Assembly: GCA_036898135.1 (NCBI GenBank)
Contig: CM072513.1
Location: forward strand, 82,080,799 to 82,144,798
Direction: 5' to 3'
Length of the DNA: 64,000 nt
DNA from: Oncomelania hupensis
Lineage: Eukaryota; Mollusca; Gastropoda; Littorinimorpha; Pomatiopsidae
Part shown: piece after piece, positions 11,401 to 22,576 of the stretch
Position numbering within the stretch: the first letter of the stretch is position 1
Layout of the letters: each line of letters opens with the position of its first letter
Translations under genes and position numbers: made by a program
Notes under the pieces: model-generated
Seen by the model: only the letters and a program-made list of their open reading frames with translations
Databases searched by the model: none
What the model was told of the DNA's origin: nothing

Positions 11401-14400
11401 AGGTAGCTCTTATTGAGACAAGTTACAGTTTGTCTTACCCCACTCCCACCCACCCCCACCCCCTTTACCCAGCCCAAATGCTATGGAGATTTATTTTAAC
11501 TGCTCGTTGAGTAGCGTAATTGCAGAGGGGAAAAACGTCTGCTGGAAACGGTTGGTCCTGCACTTGGCAACTCTGTACCTGCGGCCAGAGGGGAGCATCT
11601 GGAACTCGCCATGCAGTGGGTGCAGCTCGTCTTCCGCTATCTTGCGAGCCTTTCTAACAGTGCGGCTGCACTCCAGCTCCTCGATACTGGACAGTTGCGA
11701 CCCCACCACCCTCTCCGCCTGCCTGACCACCCGTTTCAGTCTGTCTCTGCCATCCTCTTTGCATCCATGCAGCCACGTGGTCAGGTTAAAGCTCAGCACG
11801 CTCTCTATGCTGGCTCTGTAGAAGGAGGTCAGAATTTCGCTGTTGACTTTGAATTGGCGCAGTTTCCTTAGGAAGTACAGCCTGGAGTGACATTTGCTGA
11901 CTACCTTGTCTACATGCTTGGTCCATGACATGTCGGAGCTGACGGTGATGCCCAGGTATTTGTACTCGTCAACCTGCTCTACGACCTGTTCACCGATTGT
12001 CAATGGCTCTGGCGCACTTCCAGATCTTCTAAAATCTGTGACCATTTCTTTCGTTTTCCCCACATTGAGGTCGAGGCTGTTTTGCTGGCACCACTCTACC
12101 AGCCTGTCCACGTCGCGTCTGTACTGCGAGTCGTCGTCGCCCGTCACTAACCCCACCAGCGCTGAGTCGTCGGCGAACTTTGCCAGCGTGTTGTCGGCCT
12201 CAGAGGCCCGGCAGTCGTTGGTGTAGAGCGTGAAGAGCGTTGGCGACAAGCAGCAACAATTATCCCTCTCTACCATGCTATAATACAACGTCACCCTTCC
12301 CTCATATTCATCACCCCTGTCTCTCTCATTTTAACATATGTTTCGTCATTACCCCTTGACCCCATTTTGGCAACAACATCAACAACATTATTCATTCTAC
12401 ATATTTAAACAAGAAAATCACAAGAAAATCATATCACAAATCCTAGTTAGCAAAATATATCCCCTTCCCCCTCTCATTCAACGTCATTCGTTTTTGTACT
12501 CAAGCTCGGAGCGCAAAGCCACTAAAGAATTGAATTACCGTGCACACACTCACCTTTAAGTCCTCGGCCTGTGAAGCAACAGATACACAACATGACACCA
12601 CATCACATCACAACACAATACAAAACACCACAATTGTTATCCGCCGAGAATAGATAGTTCGTTACTGCGCTATGCTATGCTATGGTCCTGGAACATCTCA
12701 GTACCGACGAGGTCACTGAGCCTTGGGAGGTTCCTAAACAAAGGATACACACCCTTAAGAGAAGACTCTACACTTATTACTTCCAGAATAAATGGCAGTC
12801 ATAATCTTTCCACAACAGTATTCTGGTCATTCTTGTCCCGACGAGGGCACAAGACCTTGGGTGGTTCTAAACAGAAGACACACTATCCTTATGAAACAGA
12901 CTTTACTTTTTATCCTAAGATAACAAAGTCCCAAGTCACATTTCATCCAAAAACTGACTGCTCGAAAGCGCTACCAACTTGACTCTGCTAGGCCAAACCT
13001 TTCCCAGTTCACAGTACAAGGCATCGAGTTTCGTTCAGGCCCCAATTCTACAAGCTATGCGTTATGCGTTAACCACATGAAAACCATCACACCTAACATA
13101 CATACGCAAAAAAGAATACTGATTCAAACTCTATACACAGCAGCGCTAAAGATGTGAAACTCTGCACTATATACAACTCCGGCACAACTACTATTAGCGT
13201 GCATAGAATACTCGTGTCGTCACAGTGGGTGTGAATGTGAGTGCATGATGGATAATATTAGCCATTAAATATATAATCTGCGAAAAATACCTACAGCACC
13301 AACAATATCTATATCATGTGTTTGTAGACTTCAAGAAAGTGTTTGACTGAATCTGGCATGCAGCTCTGTAGGCAACCATGAGAGTGTACAACATCAGCCC
13401 TAAAATTATTGAAGTCATCAAAAACCTATATGACAAGGTTACCAGAGCAGTTCTTCACAACAACGCCACCGGGAGCTGGTTCAGAACAACAATCGGTGTT
13501 CGTCAAGGATGCCTACTCTCTCCAAACACTCTTCAACATCTTCCTAGAGAGCATGTCAGATGCCCTTGCAGGTCATGAAGGTGCATTCAGCAAATGGATA
13601 GATAGATATTCAGTGTTTATAGGGTCCAGAGCCGAATCAGGACCACTTCAGCAAAAGGGGTAGAGCAATCTCCAACCTCCGTTTTGCGGATGACATTGAT
13701 GGATTGGCTGGTAAACAAGAAATTGAACAGCGGGTACAGAGGCTTGACACCACCTCCAGAGCCTATGGAATGGAAATAAGTGCAGAGAAGACCAAAATGA
13801 TGACCAACAACACCATTGGCATCAACATGGAAATCAAAGTCCATGACTACTCTCTCAACACAGTGCATAGCTTCAAATATTTAGGAACCATTGTATCAGA
13901 AAATGGGTCCCGACAGGAAGTCCTCTCCAGGATCGTACAAACAACTGCTGCCCTGACAATGTTGATGCCCATTTGGAAAAACAGGACCATCAGTGTACAT
14001 TCCAAGGTAAGGCTGCTGTGCTCCCTTGTCATCTCTATCTTCCTATATGCTTGCAAAACATAGACACTCACAGCAGATCTACAACGAAGAACACAAAGCA
14101 TGGAGATGATGTGCTACAGAAGACTTCTGGGCATTTTGTTTACCCATCACATCACCAACAATGAAGTCCAACAGGAAATCGGCAGCCCATTTCAGAGGAA
14201 AAAAAAAGAGTTCAGAGGAAAAAATTTGTCCGTTTTCCGAATCCAGTAGACCTATTATTACAAGTACATCCGTTGTCCACCTTTTACTTTCTCACCGCTA
14301 GAACTGAATGCCGTGCAACATCTCCCCGCCCGCTCTTGTTGATTCTTACGACCACATAAACTCGACTTGCTTAGAGCGGGCAAAAATGGTGTTGAACGCA

Positions 14401-15785
14401 TTTTCGGCTGTTATCATGGCGTGTGTGTCCCAGAATAGTTCAGCGCGGGATATTTTTGAAGAGGGGACCATTGCCAATAAATGAAAGTGGGAGTGGATTA
14501 ACAAAAACAACAAAAATTGAGGACGAGGACCAGCGATCGTGACTGCTTTCGGAAAATAGATAGGAGTGGCACAGCTCGATGCATTTTTTGCAACAAGGAG
14601 CTTTGCCCCCCTGGACCCCCTACAAGGGCCCTGCCCCTGGACCCCGTCGGGGCCTAGATGGCCCCTGGACCCCGGCCTTTTACAGAGTTTTTCTCAATGA
14701 GTTGTAATCCCCACCCTGTTACATACATGTTATACACATTTGTTTATGCAGATGGTAAATGTGAATAAATGTAATCACCCTTGAACATTTCAACGTTTAT
14801 ATAAAACGATATTTTTAAAATAGTAGGCAGTATTATGGGTATTTATAGTTTTTAGGCATATAATATTATAGGCAGGTTATAGTTTATGAGTATATATAGT
14901 ATAGTATTATAGGCAGTTTATAGGCATATATGGTAATATAGTATTATAGGGCATATACAGTTTATAGGCAATTTTATAATATAGGTAGTTTATGGGTATT
15001 TATAGTATAGTATCATAGAAAATTTATAGCATAGTATTATAGTATTATACTATAGGCAGTTTATATGCGCGGACACTCAGCTAGCATTAAGGTGGCCTGT
15101 TTGGTAGACTGGCCTATTCTATTCTATCATCAACATTATGTTTGTATATATGTATATGTGTGTGTATATGTATATTTGTATATTTATTTATTGAAATATA
15201 AACTCCCGACAGACCATCACACAAGCCATTGGACAACACGATAACGATAACACGCTCACAGTGGTGAAGAAAAGGAAACTCCAATGGTATAGTATTGCCA
15301 CGTCACCAGAGCATCAGGCCTTGCAAAGACCATCCTGCAAGGCACTGTACAAGGAGGCAGAAGAAGAGGGAGACAGAAAAAGAGATGGGAGAACAACATT
15401 CGAGAATGGACTAGCTTGACACTGATCGAATCCATGAGGGTTGCAGAGGACAGGGAAAGAAGGGGGTATGCAGTACTCTGGTTAAACGATTATATATATA
15501 TATATATATATGTGTGTGTATTTTTTTAAATGTATTTTTTGTTTTTTGTGTGTCTTTCAGGATTTGGAGTTGATTACAGCGGTGCAAGAAGCTCAGATTC
15601 GAGAACTTCAACGTGCGGTGGATAATCTTGAAGCTCAGGACAGAAGTTTAAAAGCCAAAATCTTTGGCCCATCCAAAACAGAAACCAAACCCAAACCCAA
15701 GCACATCAATCTACCAGATCCTGTTAGGCCTACAGACCTAGACATCATTATACCAGAACAACCCAAAAAAACAAAGACAGACTGA
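7941..15785 (+). CDS. OPA3: OPA3-like mitochondrial protein (3 exons)
   Basis: Coding exons 7941-8079, 8575-8816 and 15561-15785 join to 606 bases, 201 residues plus stop. Human OPA3 is about 179. The start [20 protein letters not shown] resembles the conserved OPA3 N-terminus (VVGAFP-hKLhYLhh+QhSKP), and it is followed by a PPAQ-FYHW junction and an AxELGAExLGE block with a hydrophobic stretch ([14 protein letters not shown]). OPA3 proteins are mitochondrial membrane-associated proteins linked to mitochondrial morphology and optic atrophy; their biochemical role is unsettled. Exon 3 is coiled-coil-like ([20 protein letters not shown]) with a Lys/Pro-rich tail. All junctions have GT-AG ends and matching phases (1 and 0). 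Intron 2 (6.7 kb) is loaded with retroelements in both orientations. Confidence 0.92.
8350..8475. repeat. (GT)n and (ATT)n microsatellites in OPA3 intron 1
   Basis: About 28 bp of GT repeats near 8350-8377 and about 40 bp of ATT repeats near 8435-8475. Confidence 0.95.
8575..8816 (+). CDS. OPA3: OPA3-like exon 2
   Basis: Acceptor ctgtgcag ends at 8574. The first two bases complete the codon split after PPAQ, giving a Phe before YHW. The exon encodes the conserved ELGAEMLGE segment and a hydrophobic helix, and ends in KIQ before a GTAAAT donor. Confidence 0.92.
8955..9225 (-). repeat. SINE-like dispersed repeat, family S1
   Basis: The segment shares the aaggcgctggcc start, the gcatgctgggtgt block and the cccgtctaggacatgag plus ctttaaagtcc core with the 49.4 kb copy. 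No clear tail or target duplication is visible, so the ends are approximate. Confidence 0.75.
9230..10800. other. Intronic stretch without recognised genes
   Basis: Low-complexity patches (poly-C near 9862-9880, CA runs near 9770, AGT runs near 10485-10515) lie in otherwise unique sequence. Short open frames here have no recognisable domain. I see nothing that I can name. Confidence 0.4.
10811..12250 (-). mobile_element. 5'-truncated L2/CR1-group LINE
   Basis: The minus-strand frame 12294-11491 (267 codons) gives the C-terminal half of a non-LTR reverse transcriptase. It shows the [13 protein letters not shown] motif, the catalytic box [19 protein letters not shown] and YKYLGITV, ending with LPSGRRYR. 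The 3' end carries a tail reading, on the minus strand, AATAAATCTTGAATCTTG at about 10811-10830. The endonuclease and the N-terminal RT are missing by 5' truncation. The first ~15 codons of the open frame lie in flanking DNA. It belongs to the same broad clade as the LINE at 53960-56232. Confidence 0.85.
12680..12925. repeat. Imperfect direct repeat, two units
   Basis: Two diverged units of roughly 100-140 bp share a cgacgagg block, a cttggg-ggttc-taaac block and a following ACAC-rich part (about 12684-12770 and 12823-12900). Origin unknown. Confidence 0.6.
13595..13646 (-). mobile_element. 52-bp 5'-truncated copy of repeat family T
   Basis: The block ggtccagagccgaatcagg and a gata-repeat tail match the tail end of the family at 28832-29409. 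A 9-bp target duplication, ttcagcaaa, flanks it at 13586-13594 and 13647-13655. It shows that this family moves by retroposition with 5' truncation. Confidence 0.8.
14176..15202. mobile_element. 1.0 kb insertion in RTE copy C
   Basis: This segment has no RTE homology. Its left part holds a Cys-containing peptide, CIFCNKELC, and a GC-rich block of repeated cccctggaccccg-like text. Its right part (about 14810-15065) is AT-rich with degenerate tandem units around tataggcagtttataggc. It may be a decayed DNA transposon plus a satellite. I see no clean terminal repeats or target duplication. Confidence 0.5.
15561..15785 (+). CDS. OPA3: OPA3-like terminal coding exon
   Basis: Acceptor gtgtctttcag ends at 15560 and the frame continues in phase 0. 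The 74 residues form a heptad-like helix and then a Lys/Pro-rich tail ending KTKTD, with TGA at 15783-15785. Assignment to OPA3 rests on phase, direction and the coiled-coil position, since this end is poorly conserved in the family. Confidence 0.8.
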   Translation, partial: DLELITAVQEAQIRELQRAVDNLEAQDRSLKAKIFGPSKTETKPKPKHINLPDPVRPTDLDIIIPEQPKKTKTD

Positions 15786-15964
15786 TAAGGTGTGATTCTT
15801 CTTAAGATTGTATGTTGATATTAGATGTTATCAATTATTGATTGATTTTCAAGTCCTGCAGTTTGATAATCAATGATAGTGATATTGTGATCTGAACATT
15901 AATTTTGTTCACTTGATTCCTATATGTCACATGAAGAATGGGAACCCAATGTGATTCAAAATTG

Positions 15965-16215
15965 TACCAGTGTTTAGTGGAATTTCTAAAAAAAAAAAAA
16001 AAAAAAAATGAAAGGTTCCAGTGTTTAGTGCCAGTGGAATTTGTATTAAAATTTTTTTTGAAGAAAGGAACTAATATTTAGTGCCAGTGGAATTTTTAAA
16101 ACAAAAAGATCCAGTGTTTAATGCCAGTGGAATTTCTTTTTAAAAAAGGATCAGGTGTTTAGTGCCAGTGGTATTTCTAAAAAAAAAAAAAAAAAAAGGA
16201 TCCGGTGTAGTGGAA
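15965..16215 (+). repeat. Tandem repeat in the presumed OPA3 3' UTR
   Basis: Four to five units of roughly 55-60 bp, each with ccagtgtttagtgccagtgg and then a poly-A stretch of variable length (up to about 20 A). It lies 180 bp after the stop codon, in sense orientation. Confidence 0.85.
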
Positions 16216-16318
16216 TTCAAAAATTACTCTGTGCATTAGTACAAAATGAAATCTTAAGGTAAATTATTGCCAAATTCTTGGTTAAGCAATATAGTTTTGA
16301 AATGGTGAAAATGCTGAG

Positions 16319-16324
16319 AATAAA
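16319..16324 (+). promoter_or_regulatory. Candidate polyadenylation signal for OPA3
   Basis: An AATAAA hexamer about 540 bp after the stop codon is the first sense AATAAA in this region. Use of this site is inferred only. Confidence 0.35.
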
Positions 16325-16329
16325 TATAT

Positions 16330-17575
16330 CTTAGACACATATCTAAAATTTGTTGGTACCGAAATCTTTAGCCTGCAAAATATTGTGAAACTGTGGGTTT
16401 GGCAACATAATTGTAATTTTTCAGAAATGCCATTTTTCATTGGGGGCAGTGAAAACAATCAGACTGTAGTTAAAAGCAAAACATCTGCATGAAACACCAG
16501 ATTCCTTTTTGTCCTAGGATGAATAAGAATTCCAATTTAAACTTTTCCCTAGTGTTGACTGGAATTCTGATTCATCCTAAAATGTACAGTTATCCCAATA
16601 GACATTAGTACCATTTCGAATGGTACTCGATTCCCATTGTTCCTTTGACATATACAAGTGAGTGAGTATAAGTGAATGAGTTTGTGTGTGTGGTTGGTGA
16701 GTGTGGAATGTGTGTATGTGTGTTTGACAAGGCACATGTGTTTGCATGTGATTGAGACTCATATTTTTTACACAGTAATTCTGTTGCATGCTGCTGTGCA
16801 AGAGTGGAAAGTTGAATGGAGTTTAAAGAAAATGTGTTTGCCTGTGTATGTGATTATTTGGGTTTGAATTATGACTGCATAATATTGTAAAACTGAACGC
16901 CATTAGATAGGAGAATTTATTTTGATACTAATGTTGATGTACGTAGTGATGCAAAAAGCTAGCAATATCAACATTTAATAAGGAAAAATTACTGCACTGT
17001 AACCAAAACCAGAGCTGTACAGGTCTGAAGAGCAGTTCTTCGCGGTAGAGCAAACTTGATCACAGCAAAGGATTGGAGATTTGGAGACCAGAGAAAGTGT
17101 GCCATGTCACCTTGTGATTGTCAACTAGTGCTTTGTCAATGTGTTACTCTTTCTCTCTCTTTTTATTGGTAAGTGGCAGAAAGAATGGGTGAATTGTTTT
17201 TTGGAGGCCAGAAGTATGGTTGTTGTCTGCACTATTTGTTGTGTTGTTTCAACAGCACATTGTCTATTTGACAGTGTGTCCTTATTTACAATATATTGCC
17301 ACAGGACATTGTCTGACAGTGTGTCCATATTTACAATATATTGCAACAAGGTATGAAGTGATGGAATGAAGCAATGCTTGACTACATGTACTAATATTTG
17401 ATTTTTTACGATAAATTGTCTTTAAAAACCCAGTGTACATGTCCATTAACTCCGTTTCTTTTTTTTATTTTTTATTTTTATTTCCTTTATCCATTATTAT
17501 GAATCTTGATTTGTTAAATTACAGCTGAATATAGTTCCATTCTCTCTGTCTCTCTTTCTGTCTCTCTCTCTTTGC
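16330..17575. other. Intergenic stretch without recognised features
   Basis: Unique AT-rich DNA. A short direct duplication around gtgtccttatttacaatatattgc occurs near 17275-17345. No ORF has recognisable content. Confidence 0.4.
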
Positions 17576-17581
17576 TCCCCA

Positions 17582-18395
17582 GGGGGATAGGGGGGTGCCG
17601 GAGGTTTCGGTATAAATAGTATCCCCACTTTCTGGAAATTTAGTGCTTTAAATTCTCACTGTCACTTTCTTTCTCATTTGTTCTTTCTCATTTGTTCTTT
17701 CTCATTCTTACTCTGTTTTATCAAACTACTATACTGTCTTCTTATTCGTTAGACCATCCACCTACCTTTTTTCTTAAAAACTCTTTCGGGACAAAACTCC
17801 TCAGAGAGGGGTGCCGGAGGTTTCGGTATAAATAGTATCCCCACTTTCTGGAAATTTAGTGCTTTAAATTCTCACTGTCACTATCTTTCTCATTTGTTCT
17901 TTCTCATTCTTACTCTGTTTTATCAAACTACTATACTGTCTTCTTATTCGTTAGACCATCCACCTACATTTTTTCTTTAAAACTCTTTCGGGACAAAACT
18001 CCTCATTTGTGTGTGATGTCTTTTGTATCAACTTGGGAATATTGGACGCTTTCTGCCAAATGGTCACTAGGGCTTCCTATGATATTATTATTTTGCATTG
18101 TATGCATTTTATATGTATGTATTTTGTTGATATTTTATAATGATGTTTGTATTTTATTTTGATTTTGTAAACAGGGGTTCGATAAATTAGAGTATAGTCT
18201 CAGCCTCTCCTGCGTTGGATGTCTTTATTGTACAGTGACCGGCTGGTGGAGTGCTTTCAGTGTTACCACTAGGGTTGTTTCGGCAGTTCTTTTATGCGGA
18301 TCAGGGGTTGGTTCTCTTTCAGCCAAGTTGTGGTCTTGATTTTGTGGTCCTGATTTGGCTATTTGCAGTCTACTGGATCCGTGTAAGCAATGAAT
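17582..18395 (+). mobile_element. Repeat family T, longest copy, duplicated 5' module
   Basis: The copy begins with ggggtgccggaggtttcgg followed by TATAAATAG. This ~200-bp first module occurs twice in tandem (about 17590-17800 and 17808-18003). The body and the 3' part (ccggctggtggag, tttatgcggatcagg, aatcaggaccac in reverse) match the copies at 28832-29409, 44860-45370 and 62018-62583. No coding capacity is seen. A retroposon is inferred because another copy has an 11-bp target duplication and a simple-repeat tail. Confidence 0.8.
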
Positions 18396-18699
18396 AACTC
18401 TTTCTCTCTCTATCTTTCTCTTTTCCCGCACCTCTAAGCTCACTCTAATTTTCTGTGTCAGACTTTCAATCTTTACAGCACATGATACCAGTTTTTGTTA
18501 TTAGTATTTATAAATATTTGAAATGGAAAAAAATGTTTGTGAAATGGATGTGTAAAATTGTTAAAATGTCTTTGAATAAAATTTGATTTAAAACTTTATT
18601 GCACACTCGCCATCGTTTTCAAAAATGATGAACTCAAGTAATCAATGAATACGCTTCTTTCACGTCATTGTCTCTCACTTCTCTCGCTCCCTGTAAATT

Positions 18700-18700
<1 letters not shown>

Positions 18701-18765
<65 letters not shown>

Positions 18766-18766
18766 G

Positions 18767-18812
<46 letters not shown>
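18701..18812. repeat. (CT)n microsatellite
   Basis: About 110 bp of CT repeat with CTGT interruptions. A shorter similar tract is at 19660-19715. Both bracket a decayed LINE fragment. Confidence 0.97.
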
Positions 18813-18814
<2 letters not shown>

Positions 18815-18834
18815 ATCTCTAATTACAACAAGAC

Positions 18835-19655
18835 AGAAAAGACAAAATGAATCTATAAAACTTCCTCCATTAAAAATTTGTAATACAATAATTGATGAAG
18901 TACAATGTCATAAGCTTCTTGGTGTAACTTTAGACAATAATTTGTCCTGGGTAAAACATTTTTCAAATACTAGTAAACTATTTCTAAAAGGACTTGTCAA
19001 TTATCAAGGATAAAGAATTTTTTAAATTTACATTCTTGTAAACTGTTTTATTCCGGTCATATTCAATCATTTATTGATTATTCCTCTACTATTTGAGATT
19101 CTGCTAGTGGCAGTGCAATGAAGCCTTTAATTAGAATTCACAAACGTGCATTTAAACAAGTTATTCTTAAACATAAAATTTCTCGAGATAACTTTAAACA
19201 AATCAATATTATATCTCACCGATAGATTAAAATTTAATAAATGTGTTTTCATGCACAAGGTCCTTTCTGGCAATGCACCTCCCGATGTTCCAATTCCAAA
19301 AATTGATCTCTTCAAAACTAGTCTAGCTTATTCTGATGACTTTGTAAAATAACTTTCCTGAGGATCTCCGTAGTTCAGCATCTAAATTACATCATTTAGA
19401 ACATAGTCTCTTAAAACACATTAAAAATTAAATACACATTAATTGTTAATGTTGTTGATTGATATTAACAACATTACTTTGATTTCAATTGTTTGCAAAT
19501 GTTTTTATCTAACGATGACTTTATTATTGATCCATGATGTGAATGTTCTAACATTTTGTTATTTAACAGTTATTGTTAAAGCCCCAAGGGCAAGATGTAA
19601 AAAACCGCATCCAGCGCTTACTCTTTTACCCTTTCGAAATAAAATTGTTAGCTGG
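18835..19655 (+). pseudogene. LINE reverse transcriptase C-terminal remnant
   Basis: Short frames give CHKLLGVTLDNNLSWVKH, typical of the region after the FADD box in jockey/CR1-group LINEs. Pieces such as FIDYSST, RIHKRAFKQ and HKVLSGNAP follow in shifted frames, matching the usual C-terminal order. It is broken by many frameshifts and stops. Confidence 0.65.
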
Positions 19656-19672
19656 TCTTCTCTGTCTCTCTC

Positions 19673-19712
<40 letters not shown>

Positions 19713-19947
19713 TGCTTTTTTCTGAACATACACATCTTCGTATTTTATCTAGTTTGTCATTAATAATTGTGTTGTATAATTCTTTTTTTTAAAACTATGT
19801 GAATATGAACTATGCTGTGTGTGGACCTAGTTTTTTTTTTCTTTTTTAATTGGGACATAGTTTCACAGCGTAACCGCTAAAATAACTTGACAGTGATGAG
19901 TTCTCTCCCTGCATCCCTTCAACCCCCAAACGGATTACGTCCCTTAA

Positions 19948-21147
19948 GGCCAGAAGTGGGAGTCATTTTTATCCCAAAAATATTTTTTGGTGTGTTTTGG
20001 GATTATTGGTTATTTTGCATGTTTAGACTATCTACTTCAATCCTGTATAGTGTTTTTGCATATATCCTCAATGATTTTATGTAAAAATTGTCCCTAACTG
20101 CTGTGGGGGTGCAGAAAAGTTCATCAAAAAAATTTACAATTACAAAATTTGGTCATTTTTGCTGCATAGTTACCGCTATTTCTAGCGGACGAATCGGGGA
20201 TTCCCGTATACCAAAATAAACAGGAAACCCTCATGAACATGCTGAGGTCACTTCCGGATTTATAAATAGGCATAGGCATTGTTCTAACTACGTTCTTTTG
20301 ACCAATGGGTTTCACCTTCTCATCAACACTTAGTAGCATACGTCATTTCCCTAGACACCGATTGGTCCGATCGATTTTCAGTGCCTTTCGCGCATGCGCA
20401 ATCGACATCTTTTGCTTCGTGTACAGACTTCCTGCGACGCTATCGGTGATATCCACTAGGTCTAATTCACAGTGTAATTCACTTCAAAACGATGCCAAAA
20501 AAGCATATGGGCAGGGCATGATGGAGGACATGTAGATATGTTTGTGTGATAGGTATTTACATTTTGTGACAGTGATTTGCATTCCAGAAGTGCTTTTTCT
20601 ATGTGAGCAGGAATTGGTAACTTTCAAATGCAGTTTGTTCAAAACTTTGTTTTTGTCTGACTTAGTTGCACTAGAAAACAAAATTCTCAGATTCTATTGA
20701 AGATATTTACATAATTCTTTTTTTATTTCATTCACAAAACATTTCTCTGTGGAATAACAGAGGGAAATATTTCTATTTGCTAAAGATAATTTTTTATTTC
20801 ACTTTTAGTGAAGGGGTACCCCTAAATTTTCATGTAAAATATAAATGACCCTGTAATTTTTTTCATAAACAAAACTTTGAAAAATGGCTCTGTCAGTCCA
20901 GAAAGGTGATGTTACAGTTGAGAAATAAATAGGTTTGAACAGTACATATTGATTCCTGTTGTCTGAAAAATGTTTGTAAGATTGTATGATTTTGCATGAA
21001 TTCGGCAAAAAAACACTCATATTGAAGACAAAACACATTTCAGAAAAGTGTTTTTTGCAGATTTTGAATGATCTTAATACAGTCCACTCAAAAATAAATC
21101 ATAATGGCATCATTCTTCAGGTTTTAATTTACCCCCCACTTCTGGCC
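19948..21147. mobile_element. 1.2 kb DNA transposon bounded by TTAA
   Basis: Terminal inverted repeats GGCCAGAAGTGGG (13 bp, perfect) lie at both ends, each next to a TTAA target duplication (19944-19947 and 21148-21151). TTAA targets are the signature of piggyBac and Kolobok transposons. The interior has no long ORF. A short GC-richer block (about 20310-20490) with an ATG looks like a promoter and N-terminus remnant. It is probably a non-autonomous derivative. Confidence 0.82.
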
Positions 21148-21554
21148 TTAACCTCGATGCATTAATTTTGTGGTTGGCTGCTAGGCCCAAGGAGGTTCTG
21201 GTTCTATCTAACCTACTTGGCTAGGCCTATCATGACTCTCTCTTAACTTTTTTGTCGTTACAAAATCCTGATGATTTTTTTAAAGTCTCTTAATAATCAT
21301 ATCTCAAGTAAGGTTTTATTCATTCTTTATTTGACCTTGCATGTGAATGTTGTTGTCTGAAGAAAGAGACATGCAAAATAAATCTAGATAGAAAATAATG
21401 TCAAGGTCGGCTGTGTAATATTGGTGTACATTTTGTACTTTCAGTTTCATTACATCACAGACGGTACATTTTTTTTCTTGGTAGTAAGTTGGCAGATTAG
21501 TATTTTATGTTGCCATAGTGCTAACAAGAGTTTTAGATGCGACAGTTTATTGAT

Positions 21555-21735
21555 TAGTTGATTATGCTGCCATTGAAAGAGTTAAGCGAAGAGCAACAAA
21601 GATTATCCATGAAATAAAAGACTTGTCATATGCTGATCACGAAGACTGGCAGCATTAAGACTGCCAATACTAACAGCCAGAAGAGTGGGTGGGGATCTAA
21701 TTGAAGTGTACAAAATATTTAACACTAAACAGCAT
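21555..21735 (+). pseudogene. LINE RT C-terminal fragment
   Basis: In shifted frames the text gives an RxKRRATKIIHEIKDLSYAD-like peptide and then LPTLTARR and GDLIEVYKIFN, the usual tail region of CR1/jockey-group RT. About 180 bp, non-functional. Confidence 0.6.
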
Positions 21736-21979
21736 TGATATAATAATAATCTTGACAAAAGCACTTTTTCCCATTGCAAGAAGACGGATCTAACAAGACC
21801 CATTCTACTGATAACATTTTTATTTCAGCACAGTGGCAAAACATTGATAAATGCACATGCAGCAACAGAGTTGCACCTTTCTTGAATGAAATGCAGCCTT
21901 TCTTTAAACGAGCACCCAACTTCAATCGTTTCAAATATCTCATTGTAAAGGTTTTGAAGTATATAATTTTTGAATACGA

Positions 21980-22288
21980 TACGACGTTGGACAACACGAT
22001 GACCTGCTTACAGTGGTGAAGAAACGGAAACTCCGATGGTATGGCCATGTCACTAGATCATCAGGCCTTGCAAAGACTATTCTGCAAGGCACAGTGCAAG
22101 GAGGTAGAAGAAGAGGGAAACCGAAAAAGAGGTGGGAGGACAACATTCGAGAATGGACTGGTTTGACACTGAGCGAAGCCATCAGGGCTGCTGAGGACAG
22201 AGAAAGATGGAGTATGCTGGTTAAACGATCATCTGTGGTGCCCCTACGACCTCCGGGTTACGAGACAGGATAGAATAGGATAGGATAG
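21980..22288 (+). mobile_element. RTE-type LINE copy D, 5'-truncated
   Basis: The last ~300 bp of the RTE (RWYGHVTRSSGL, GGRRRG, RWEDNIREWTGL) with a (GGATA)n tail. A 9-bp target duplication, gaatacgat, flanks it at 21971-21979 and 22289-22297. Its frame 22013-22273 is still open to the stop in the tail, which suggests recent insertion. It ends about 290 bp before the oxygenase-like coding exon. Confidence 0.9.
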
Positions 22289-22399
22289 GAATACGATTCA
22301 TTTCATAACTGTCTTAAGCCAGCTAGACCTGACTACACGCGAGTCACACAAAGATGGGACAATAAATAAGCTGTAAGGTTTAAGGATCAGCAGATCCAG

Positions 22400-22462
22400 T
22401 CCTACTATTACTACTACTATTACTACTACTATTACTACTACTACTAGTACTACTAGTATTAT
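22400..22462. repeat. (TAC)n microsatellite
   Basis: Imperfect TAC/TACTAT repeats of about 60 bp, 110 bp upstream of the coding exon of the oxygenase-like gene. Confidence 0.9.
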
Positions 22463-22576
22463 GCTGGTGAAGTACACTATAATTGCTACTAATTGTGAAT
22501 TTTAAAAAAAAAATTGGATCTGAACATTTACAGATCTACAACTACATGTTTGTTTATTTGTTTTTTCTTCAGGAAA

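Larger units (their letters stand above)
13290..15492 (+). mobile_element. RTE-type LINE copy C, interrupted
   Basis: Plus-strand RTE sequence starts in the RT region before the VDFKKxFD motif and shows [16 protein letters not shown] and SFKYLG. It breaks at about 14175, and the C-terminal RWYGH/GGRRRGR region resumes at 15203. A 1.0 kb foreign segment fills 14176-15202 and a 52-bp retroposon fragment sits at 13595-13646. The (GGATA)n tail is lost, and the copy ends near an (AT)n run 70 bp before the last OPA3 exon. Frames are broken throughout. Confidence 0.88.

Noticed and set aside
10777..12310. A long target duplication around the LINE at 10811-12250 (similar CT-rich text with ctataatacaacgtc and gttatagtacattgtc)
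   Set aside because: The similarity is imperfect and the positions do not abut the element ends cleanly; it may be an older repeat.
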